A stretch of 64,000 nt of DNA from Salinarimonas chemoclinalis. GTDB taxonomy: Bacteria > Pseudomonadota > Alphaproteobacteria > Rhizobiales > Beijerinckiaceae. Location: positions 62,001-126,000 of the forward strand of contig NZ_JBGMWH010000003.1 of the NCBI RefSeq assembly GCF_041514305.1. Direction: 5' to 3'. The translations under genes were made by a program, and so were the position numbers. The notes beneath the pieces were generated by a model. The model had not been told where the DNA came from, ran no database searches, and was given only the letters and a program-made list of their open reading frames with translations. This document shows positions 9,278-15,962 of the stretch, piece after piece. Numbering within the stretch: position 1 is the stretch's first letter; every line of letters begins with the position of its first letter.

Positions 9278-10322
9278 CGAGCGCGTTGAACCCCGTGACC
9301 ACGCCGAGCGCCGGCGGAACCTCGGTCGCCGCATTGCCGCGTGCGGTCGCGACCGCGGCCGCCAGCAGCAGCACGCGCCCGCGCCGGGCCGGGTCTGCGG
9401 CGGCCTCGCCGAGATCCGTGGGTGCCCGTTCGGCGAGGCGCTCGGCCTGCGCGAGGGCGCGCAGGGTGCCGGGCGCGCGCGTCTCGTCGCCGCCGACGAG
9501 GGCGTCCACGAGAGCCTCGATGCCGTCGAGGTTGAGCGCGATCTGCCGCGCCGAGCGCCCGGAGCGCCACATCTCGGCGCGGGTCGCGCGCGCATCCGCG
9601 AGATCGGCGCCGAGCGGCAGCCCGAGCTTCAGCGACTCGATCGCCTGGAGGCCCGTGAGCGCGTCGGTGACGAGCCGCGTCACGGCCCGCTGCGCCCCGC
9701 CCGCGTCGCCCGCGAGCGTCGGCAGGGTCTCCTCCGCCCAGGCCCGTGAAACCTCCCCGGCGGTCGCCGCGAGCGCGCGCGCGATGGCCTCGCCGATGCG
9801 GCACAGGCGCGGCGCCCGCACACCGCCCGCGGCGAGGGCGCCGCGGGTGTCCGGATCGAACAGGAGCCGCTCCAGCGCCGTGAACCCCTGGCCGGCGACC
9901 GAGGTCTCTGCGAAGCGCTCGGGCGCGAGCGGCGTCTCGTCGTCCAGCGCCTCGAGCTGCGCCAGCGCACGGCCCGACGCGTTGCGCCGCTCCGGCCAGA
10001 AGGCGAGGCGCTCGAACCGGAACTCCTCCGAAACCGGCCCCCAGCGCACCGGCTCGATACGGGCATGGGCGTCGGCGGCGGCGTGGAAGGCGGCGTCCAG
10101 GGGCGCGAGGTCGAGGGAGGGGCCCGGCGCGGCGCACGCGGCCTCCCAGGCGGAGGCCTGCGCGGCGGCGGCCTCGGCGAGCGCGGCGTAGGCGGGGGCC
10201 AGCACCGTCTCGGCCGCGCGCAGTGCCGCGGCCCGCGTATCGAGCGGCTGCGCCGCGAGCGGGTTCGCCCCCGCTACGCCGAGGCCGAGGAGCAGGGTCG
10301 CGAGTGCTGCGGTGAGGCGCAT
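9267..10322 (-). CDS. Imelysin-family (peptidase M75-like) periplasmic protein
   Basis: This 351-aa protein has a Sec signal peptide (about residues 1-24, ending near LAAQ) and a mostly alpha-helical, Ala-rich body typical of imelysin/EfeO-M75 proteins. FRFERLAFWPERRNASGRAL and GFTALERLLFD are recognisable family elements. Proteins of this type are implicated in iron uptake and are not proven peptidases. It overlaps the downstream DUF1513 gene. The di-haem oxidoreductase and first imelysin that often accompany this pair are absent here. Confidence 0.82.
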   Translation of the reverse strand: MRLTAALATLLLGLGVAGANPLAAQPLDTRAAALRAAETVLAPAYAALAEAAAAQASAWEAACAAPGPSLDLAPLDAAFHAAADAHARIEPVRWGPVSEEFRFERLAFWPERRNASGRALAQLEALDDETPLAPERFAETSVAGQGFTALERLLFDPDTRGALAAGGVRAPRLCRIGEAIARALAATAGEVSRAWAEETLPTLAGDAGGAQRAVTRLVTDALTGLQAIESLKLGLPLGADLADARATRAEMWRSGRSARQIALNLDGIEALVDALVGGDETRAPGTLRALAQAERLAERAPTDLGEAAADPARRGRVLLLAAAVATARGNAATEVPPALGVVTGFNALDGD

Positions 10323-10459
10323 GGGGGCTCCCGGTCGAACGCGTTCGCGGCCCCTCGCCTAGCAGATCGGCACAGGAGGGTCGACGGCGGCCCGCGCATG
10401 GACCTGCGCATCGGGGGCATGCGCCGCGCCCGCGCCGCCGCGCGCTCTCGAGCCCGGCC

Positions 10460-11191
10460 TCACACGTGGCCGAGGATCTTCGACAGGAAGGTCTGCGCGC
10501 GGGGGCTGCGCGGCGAGCCGAAGAAGCTCGCGGTGTCCGCGTCCTCGACGATCTCGCCCGAATCCATGAACACGACGCGGTCGGCCACCTTGCGGGCGAA
10601 GCCCATCTCGTGGGTGACGACCATCATCGTCATCCCCTCCTGCGCGAGCTCGACCATGACGTCGAGCACCTCGGAGATCATCTCCGGGTCGAGCGCCGAG
10701 GTCGGCTCGTCGAAGAGCATGGCGATCGGGTCCATCGCCAGCGCCCTCGCGATGGCGACGCGCTGCTGCTGGCCGCCCGAGAGCTGGCCGGGGTGCTTGT
10801 GCGCCTGGTCCGAGAGCCCGACGCGGGCCAGCAGCGATGCCGCCTTGGCCTCGGCCTCCGCGCGCGGGCGCCCCAGCACCTTCTCCTGCGCGAGGCAGAT
10901 GTTGCGCATCACCGTCATGTGCGGATACAGCTCGAAGTTCTGGAACACCATGCCGATCCTGGCGCGCAGGGCGGGCAGGTCGGTGCGCGTGTCGCCGACC
11001 GCGATCCCGTCCACCGTGATCGAGCCGCCCTGGAACGGCTCGAGGCCGTTGACGCACTTGATCAGCGTCGACTTGCCCGACCCGGAGGGCCCGCAGACGA
11101 CGACCACCTCGCCCTTGGCGACGCGCGTCGAGCAGCGCTTGAGCACGTGGAAGTCGGCGTACCGCTTGTCGAGGTCGCGGATCTCGATCAT
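10460..11191 (-). CDS. gltL: Polar amino acid ABC transporter ATPase (GltL/GlnQ family)
   Basis: This 243-aa ATPase belongs to a polar-amino-acid importer. Walker A GPSGSGKS is at 34-41, signature LSGGQQQR near 135-142 and Walker B MLFDEPTSALDPEM near 154-167. It ends in TFLSKILGHV, the usual GlnQ/GltL C-terminus. It overlaps the 3' end of the permease gene by 4 bp. It belongs to the minus-strand run that starts with a CuyA-like enzyme at 14867, so its likely substrate is an acidic or sulfonated amino acid (inference). Confidence 0.92.
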   Translation of the reverse strand: MIEIRDLDKRYADFHVLKRCSTRVAKGEVVVVCGPSGSGKSTLIKCVNGLEPFQGGSITVDGIAVGDTRTDLPALRARIGMVFQNFELYPHMTVMRNICLAQEKVLGRPRAEAEAKAASLLARVGLSDQAHKHPGQLSGGQQQRVAIARALAMDPIAMLFDEPTSALDPEMISEVLDVMVELAQEGMTMMVVTHEMGFARKVADRVVFMDSGEIVEDADTASFFGSPRSPRAQTFLSKILGHV

Positions 11192-11841
11192 GTCGCGTGT
11201 TTCCTCTGGAGGCGCCTGACATACATGGAGCCGCTGAAGCAGATCACGAAGTACACCGCGGCGGCGAAGACGTACATCTCCACGAGCCGGCCCTCGTTGC
11301 GAGCGACGATGGTCGACGCCGTCATGAAGTCGCGCAGGGACACGACGAAGACGAGGCTCGTGTCCTGGAACAGGATGATCGCCTGGGTCAGCAACACCGG
11401 CGTCATGTTGCGGAAGGCCTGCGGCAGCACGACGAATCGCATCGTCGCCCCGTAGCGCATGCCGGTCGCGTAGGCGGCGGCCACCTGGCCGCGGGAGACG
11501 GACTGGATGCCCGCCCGCACGATCTCGGAATAGTACGCCGCCTCGAACAGGGTGAACGCGATCAGCGCCGAGTAGAAGCCGCCCACCGGCCGGCCGATGA
11601 TCAGCGGCACCAGGAAGAAGAACCAGAAGATCACCAGGATCAGCGGCATCGAGCGGAAGAAGTTCACGTAGGCCGCGGAGACGATCCGCAGCACGCGAAA
11701 GCCCGACAGGCGCATCAAGGCGAGCACGACGGCGAGCACGATCCCGCCCACGGCCGCGAGCACGGTGAGCAGCAGCGAGAGGCCGAGCCCCTGCGCGAGG
11801 AAGGGCAGCGCGTCGAAGATCACGGCGAGGTCGAACGACAT
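11188..11841 (-). CDS. gltK: Glutamate/aspartate-type ABC transporter permease (GltK-like)
   Basis: This 217-aa permease of the His/Glu/Gln/Arg/opine family has about five membrane helices. It shows the family segment AAYVNFFRSMPLILVIFWFFF near residues 54-74 and the EAA-like loop GQVAAAYATGMRYGATMRFVVLPQA near 133-157. The start at ATG 11841 (MSFDLAV) is chosen because GGGAGGGC lies upstream; the longer frame adds a charged segment with no family match. It begins 4 bp after the other permease gene ends. Confidence 0.9.
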   Translation of the reverse strand: MSFDLAVIFDALPFLAQGLGLSLLLTVLAAVGGIVLAVVLALMRLSGFRVLRIVSAAYVNFFRSMPLILVIFWFFFLVPLIIGRPVGGFYSALIAFTLFEAAYYSEIVRAGIQSVSRGQVAAAYATGMRYGATMRFVVLPQAFRNMTPVLLTQAIILFQDTSLVFVVSLRDFMTASTIVARNEGRLVEMYVFAAAVYFVICFSGSMYVRRLQRKHAT

Positions 11842-11845
11842 GGCT

Positions 11846-12565
11846 CTAGCGCCCTCCCGCGATGAAGCCGGGCATCCGCGCACGGCGCTCGACGAGGCCC
11901 ATGGCCGCGGTGACGGACAGCGTGATGACGACGTAGATCACGGTCGCGGCGGTGAAGGCCTCGAAGCCCTGAAAGGTGTATTCCGTGATCTGTCGGCTCT
12001 GCGCGGTGAGCTCGAGCACGCCGATCGTCAGCGCCAGCGAGGAGTTCTTGAAGATCGTCAGGAACTCGGACGTCAGCGGCGGGATGATCAGCCGGTAGCC
12101 CACCGGCAGGAGGACGTATCGATAGAGCTGGCCGGTCGTCAGCCCGCTGGCGTAGCCCGCGAGAGTCTGACCGCGGGGGATCGACTCGATGCCCGAGCGC
12201 ACCTGCTCGGCCACCCGCGAGGCGGTGTAGAAGCCGAGCCCCACGACCGCGGTCGTGTATTCGGGCATCGGCAGGTCGCGCTTGACCCAGCGCCCCCAGT
12301 CCGCGGGCAAGAGCTCGGGCACGACGAAGTACCAGAGGAACAGTTGCACGAGCAGCGGGATGTTGCGGAACAGTTCCACGTAGGCGGTGGCCGCCCCGCG
12401 TACCGCCTTGTTGGGCAGGGTGCGCGCCACGCCCACGATCGAGCCGAGCGCGAAGGCGATCACCCAGGCCGCCGCGGAGACCGCGAGCGTCCAGCCGACG
12501 CCGGAGATCAGCCAGCCGAGATAGGGATCCTGCAGGAGGACGCCCCAGTTCCAATTGTAGCTCAT
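11846..12565 (-). CDS. gltJ: Glutamate/aspartate-type ABC transporter permease (GltJ-like)
   Basis: This 239-aa permease opens with MSYNWNWGVL, very like GltJ family starts, and has TAYVELFRNIPLLVQLFLWYF and the coupling loop RGQTLAGYASGLTTGQLYRYVLLP. It has about five membrane helices. It is the first permease gene after the binding protein; 341 bp containing a repeat element (12617-12802) separate the two. The arrangement binding protein, GltJ, GltK, GltL is that of glutamate/aspartate importers. Confidence 0.92.
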   Translation of the reverse strand: MSYNWNWGVLLQDPYLGWLISGVGWTLAVSAAAWVIAFALGSIVGVARTLPNKAVRGAATAYVELFRNIPLLVQLFLWYFVVPELLPADWGRWVKRDLPMPEYTTAVVGLGFYTASRVAEQVRSGIESIPRGQTLAGYASGLTTGQLYRYVLLPVGYRLIIPPLTSEFLTIFKNSSLALTIGVLELTAQSRQITEYTFQGFEAFTAATVIYVVITLSVTAAMGLVERRARMPGFIAGGR

Positions 12566-12616
12566 GCGCCCCCGCTCCCCTCCTGTCGGTCAACGCCCGC
12601 GCCCGTACCCCTTCTC

Positions 12617-12802
12617 CCTTCCCTGTAGGGGAAGGTGGCGCCGCGCGAAGCGCGGTGACGGATGGGGCGCGCCGAAGGCGCGTTCCGCGAAGCGGAAACC
12701 GACGGGTCCGCGGCCACCGTCGCTCTTCGGCTGCGCCGAACGCGCGTCCCGCGCGCCCCATCCGTCTCGGCTTCGCCGAGCCACCTTCCCCTACAGGGAA
12801 GG
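12617..12802. repeat. Intergenic inverted-repeat element, copy 2
   Basis: This 186-bp element has perfect 22-bp inverted termini: CCTTCCCTGTAGGGGAAGG plus TGG at 12617-12638 and the exact reverse complement at 12781-12802. The inner inverted pair is GACGGATGGGGCGCG and CGCCCCATCCGTC. It occupies the middle of the 12566-12906 gap between the binding-protein and permease genes of one transporter operon. That is the position where enteric bacteria place REP elements to raise binding-protein mRNA relative to permease mRNA. No other gene is visible in the gap. Confidence 0.88.
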
Positions 12803-12906
12803 ACAGGGTTGGCCGCGGCGTCCCCCGACCAACTCCCCGCACGGGTCGTCCGACGTCGGGACAGGCCCGAGCCCGGCGCGCGGGGCGCCGGGCTCGTCGG
12901 CGATGG

Positions 12907-13809
12907 TCACTCGGGCAGGGCGTTGAGGCGCCAGGCGGCACGGAGCAGGTCCGTCGGCGGCTCGGAGACGGCATCGTTCGTGGGGAAGGGCTGGAACCAC
13001 TCGGCATAGATCTCCTCGATCTCGCCGGTGCGGAACAGGTCCGCCAGCACCTTCGTGCCGAGCAGCTGGAAGGCGCTGTCGTCGCGCCGCACCATGATCG
13101 CGTAGGGGTCGTAGGAGAGGAAGTCGCCGACGACCGCGTAGCTCTGCGGGTCGCGGGCGCGGGTGATCAGGCCGTAGAGCAGGATGTGGTCGGTCGAGTA
13201 GGCGTCGACGCGGTCGGTCTCCAGCGCGAGGAAGCCCTCGGCGTGGTCCTTGACGTTGAGCACGTCGACGTCGAGCCCGCCGGCCTCGATCGCCGCCTTG
13301 ATCACGCGCTCGTTGGTGGTGCCCTGCGCGAGCGCGATGCGCTTGCCGGCCAGGTCGTCCAGCGTCTCGATGCCGGCGTCGGTCTTCACCAGCAGCTTCG
13401 TGCCGGTGATGAAGGTCACCGGCAGGTAGGCGACCTGCTGCTGGCGGGTGAGGTTGTTCGTGGTCGAGCCGCACTCGATGTCGATCGTGCCGTTGGCGAG
13501 AAGCGGGATGCGCGTCTGCGGCGTCACCGGCACGAAGCGCACGGCGAGGTCGGGCTTGCCGAGTTCCTCCTTCACCGCGTCGGCGATCCGCAGGCACAGG
13601 TCGACCGAGTAGCCCTGCGGGGCGCCGCCGTCGGACCCGATCCAGGAGAACGGGATCGAGGTCTCGCGGTGGCCGATGACGATCTCGTTCGCCGCGTCGA
13701 TCTTGGCGAGCGTGCCGTAGAGGTCCTGCGCCTGCGCCCCGGCCGCGGCGGCGAGCGTCGCTCCGAGCGCGCAGGCGCCCAGAGCGAAGTGTCGAAGCAT
13801 GCGTCTCAT
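12907..13809 (-). CDS. gltI: Glutamate/aspartate-type ABC transporter substrate-binding protein (GltI-like)
   Basis: This 300-aa periplasmic protein has a signal peptide with likely cleavage near AGAQA at residue 27. ETSIPFSWIG, PQGYSVDLCLRIADA, VTPQTRIPLLANGTIDIECG and STTNNLTR match the GltI subgroup of type II binding proteins (about 300 aa). The start at ATG 13809 follows GAGGGG about 10 bp upstream. It lies 41 bp downstream of the CuyA-like gene and is codirectional with it. GltI proteins bind glutamate and aspartate. Cysteate is the sulfonate analogue of aspartate, so the enzyme next door makes it a plausible ligand (inference). Confidence 0.9.
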   Translation of the reverse strand: MRRMLRHFALGACALGATLAAAAGAQAQDLYGTLAKIDAANEIVIGHRETSIPFSWIGSDGGAPQGYSVDLCLRIADAVKEELGKPDLAVRFVPVTPQTRIPLLANGTIDIECGSTTNNLTRQQQVAYLPVTFITGTKLLVKTDAGIETLDDLAGKRIALAQGTTNERVIKAAIEAGGLDVDVLNVKDHAEGFLALETDRVDAYSTDHILLYGLITRARDPQSYAVVGDFLSYDPYAIMVRRDDSAFQLLGTKVLADLFRTGEIEEIYAEWFQPFPTNDAVSEPPTDLLRAAWRLNALPE

Positions 13810-13850
13810 CTGTCGATCCCCTCTGTGATTGTGATGATCCCGGCCGAGCC

Positions 13851-14867
13851 TCACGCCGCGCGCTCTTTCGGCGCGTCGAGCGCGAATCCGTAGCCGAACA
13901 GGCCGGCGGATCCGCCGGTGTGCAGGAAGACGATCCGCTCTCCCTTGCGGAAGCGCCCCTCGCGGACGAGGTCGATCAGCCCCGCCGCCCCCTTTCCCGA
14001 ATAGACCGGGTCGAGCAGGATGCCCTCGAGCCGGGCGAACATCTCGAGCGCCTCGACCATCCCGGGCGTCGGGATGCCGTAGCCGGCGCCGACGTAGTCG
14101 GTGTTCGCGACCACGTCCTCGCGCACCACGATGCCCGGCACGCCGAGCCGCTCTGCGGTGGCGCAGGCGAGCGCGAAGACCGATTGCTCCTGCTTCTCGC
14201 GGGGCGCGCGCACGCCGATCCCGAGCAGCGGCACCCGCGCGTTCACCCCCTTCAGCCCCACCACGAGCCCCGCCTGCGTGCCGGCGCTGCCCGTCGCGTG
14301 GACGAGGTGATCGATGGCGAGCCCCATCGCGTCGGCCTGGGCCATCAGCTCCTGGGCGGCGTCGACGTAGCCGAGCGCGCCGGTCGGGTTCGAGCCGCCG
14401 CCGGGGATGGCGTAGGGCCGGCGCCCGTCCGCGGCCATGCGCGCGCGGACCTCGTCCAGCGCCGCGTTCATGTCGGTGCCGCCGGGGCGATGCTCGATCG
14501 TGGCGCCGTGCAGGCGGTCGAGCAGGACGTTGCCGTTGTCCGTGTAGCCCGCGTCGCGAAAGCCGGTGCGGTCCTCGAGCAGGATGTGGCAGGCGAGCCC
14601 CAGCCGCGCGGCGAAGGCCGCCGTCTGGCGGGCGTGGTTCGACTGCGTCGCGCCCTGGGTGAGCACGACGTCCGCGCGCTCGGCCACCGCCTCCGCCATC
14701 AGGAACTCGAGCTTGCGGGTCTTGTTGCCGCCCGTCGAGAGCCCCGTGCAGTCGTCGCGCTTGATCCAGATCTCCGGCCCGCCGAGCGCGGCGCTCAGGC
14801 GCTCGAGCGGCTCGAGCGGGGTCGGCAGGTGCGCGACCCGGATGCGCGGGATGCGGGCGAGATGCAT
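13851..14867 (-). CDS. cuyA: PLP-dependent L-cysteate sulfo-lyase / D-cysteine desulfhydrase family enzyme
   Basis: This 338-aa fold-type II PLP enzyme belongs to the ACC deaminase/D-cysteine desulfhydrase family. The expected PLP lysine is K49 in STGGNKTRKLEF; GATQSNHARQ (about 75-84) and the phosphate-binding GSAGTQAG follow. The N-terminus (MHLARIPRIRVAHLPTPLEPL) and the stretch GPEIWIKRDDCTGLSTGG recall CuyA, which converts L-cysteate to pyruvate, sulfite and ammonia. D-cysteine desulfhydrase is the main alternative, because family members cannot be separated by these motifs alone. The start at ATG 14867 has GGAGGGC upstream. It leads the transporter run and is divergent from a LysR gene. 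Confidence 0.78.
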   Translation of the reverse strand: MHLARIPRIRVAHLPTPLEPLERLSAALGGPEIWIKRDDCTGLSTGGNKTRKLEFLMAEAVAERADVVLTQGATQSNHARQTAAFAARLGLACHILLEDRTGFRDAGYTDNGNVLLDRLHGATIEHRPGGTDMNAALDEVRARMAADGRRPYAIPGGGSNPTGALGYVDAAQELMAQADAMGLAIDHLVHATGSAGTQAGLVVGLKGVNARVPLLGIGVRAPREKQEQSVFALACATAERLGVPGIVVREDVVANTDYVGAGYGIPTPGMVEALEMFARLEGILLDPVYSGKGAAGLIDLVREGRFRKGERIVFLHTGGSAGLFGYGFALDAPKERAA

Positions 14868-14944
14868 GAACGGCCCTCCGAAGAACGTCGAGGCCGATCC
14901 TGCGTCTCGACAGGGCGGACGATCAAATGCCAAATACGCGCGGG

Positions 14945-14965
14945 AACATGCACGAACGGCATGTT
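14945..14965. promoter_or_regulatory. LysR-type regulator box between cuyA-like gene and lysR
   Basis: AACATGC, a 7-bp spacer and GCATGTT form a perfect inverted repeat containing the LysR-family T-N11-A pattern (T 14949, A 14961). It lies 33 bp upstream of the lysR start and about 78 bp upstream of the divergent enzyme gene, where an autoregulatory recognition site is expected. Confidence 0.65.
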
Positions 14966-14997
14966 GTGCGGGAGCGGGAGCGGGAGCGAAGATCGGG

Positions 14998-15909
14998 ATG
15001 CGGCACGACTGGATCGAGGACGTCCTGGCGGTGGCGGAGACGGGCTCCTTCCAGGCCGCCGCCGAGCGCCGCCGGGTGACGCAGCCCGCCTTCTCGCGGC
15101 GCCTGCGCACGATCGAGGAGAGCCTCGGCGTGCGGCTGTTCGACCGCAGCGCCAAGCCGGCCCGCCCGCTGCCGCACGTCCTCGCCCGGCTCGACGCCAT
15201 GCGCGAGATCGCGGCCGGCCTGCGCGAGCTCTCCGCCCATTTCCGCGAGGACGCCGACGCCGCGCGCTCGCGGATCGTCATCGCCTGCCAGCACGCCATC
15301 ACCACGGCGACGGCGCCGACGCTGGTCGAGCGGGTCTCGGGGCTCGACCTCGACGTGCGGCTGCGCTCGGCGAACCGCGACGAGTGCCTGGCGCTGCTGC
15401 TGACCCGGCGGGCCGACCTCGCGCTCGTCTACGACGTCGACGGCAGCGCGCCGCTGGACGGCGCGGACTACATCGTCGTCGAGACGATCGGCACGGAGAC
15501 GCTCGTCCCCGTCGCCGCCCGCGCGGCGCTCGGCACCCTGGACGAGGGCTGGGTGCGCGGCGAGCTGCCGATCGTCGCCTATCCGGAGGACGTCTTCCTC
15601 GGCGCGGTGCAGCGCGCGCGCGTCTTCGCGGCCCTGCGCGGGAGCCTGCGCCTGCGCATCCGGCTCGAGACCGCGCTCACCACCGCGGCGCTGCAATGCG
15701 CCCGCGCCGGGCTGGGCGTCGCCTGGGTTCCCCGCTCGCTGGCCGCCGACGACATCGCGGCGGGCACCCTCGTCGACCTCGGGCGCACGCTGCCCTCGGT
15801 CGCCATGCGGCTGATCGCGACGCGCCTGCGCGGCGTCACCTCCCCGGCGCTCGCGGCCGCCTGGCCACGGATCGTGGCGCTCGAGGCCGTGCAGGCCGCG
15901 CAGCCCTGA
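14998..15909 (+). CDS. LysR-family transcriptional regulator, divergent from cuyA-like gene
   Basis: This 303-aa regulator has its helix-turn-helix at about residues 4-60 (VAETGSFQAAAERRRVTQPAFSRRLRTIEESLG) and a periplasmic-binding-like effector domain after about residue 90, including VIACQHAITTATAP. The start at ATG 15000 region (14998) begins MRHDWIEDVLAVAE, a normal LysR N-terminus; the longer upstream frame is antisense to the divergent gene. The palindromic box at 14945-14965 lies just upstream. By context it probably controls the desulfuration/importer run. It does not look like CysB. Confidence 0.88.
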   Translation: MRHDWIEDVLAVAETGSFQAAAERRRVTQPAFSRRLRTIEESLGVRLFDRSAKPARPLPHVLARLDAMREIAAGLRELSAHFREDADAARSRIVIACQHAITTATAPTLVERVSGLDLDVRLRSANRDECLALLLTRRADLALVYDVDGSAPLDGADYIVVETIGTETLVPVAARAALGTLDEGWVRGELPIVAYPEDVFLGAVQRARVFAALRGSLRLRIRLETALTTAALQCARAGLGVAWVPRSLAADDIAAGTLVDLGRTLPSVAMRLIATRLRGVTSPALAAAWPRIVALEAVQAAQP

Positions 15910-15962
15910 CACCGACGCGGCCGCGTCTGGTCCGCGGCCCGCGCCGACCCCATATCGCGCCC

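Noticed and set aside
13920..15962. Upstream extension of the helicase frame
   Set aside because: It is antisense to the cuyA-like gene and out of frame with lysR; helicase homology begins just after GTG 15963.
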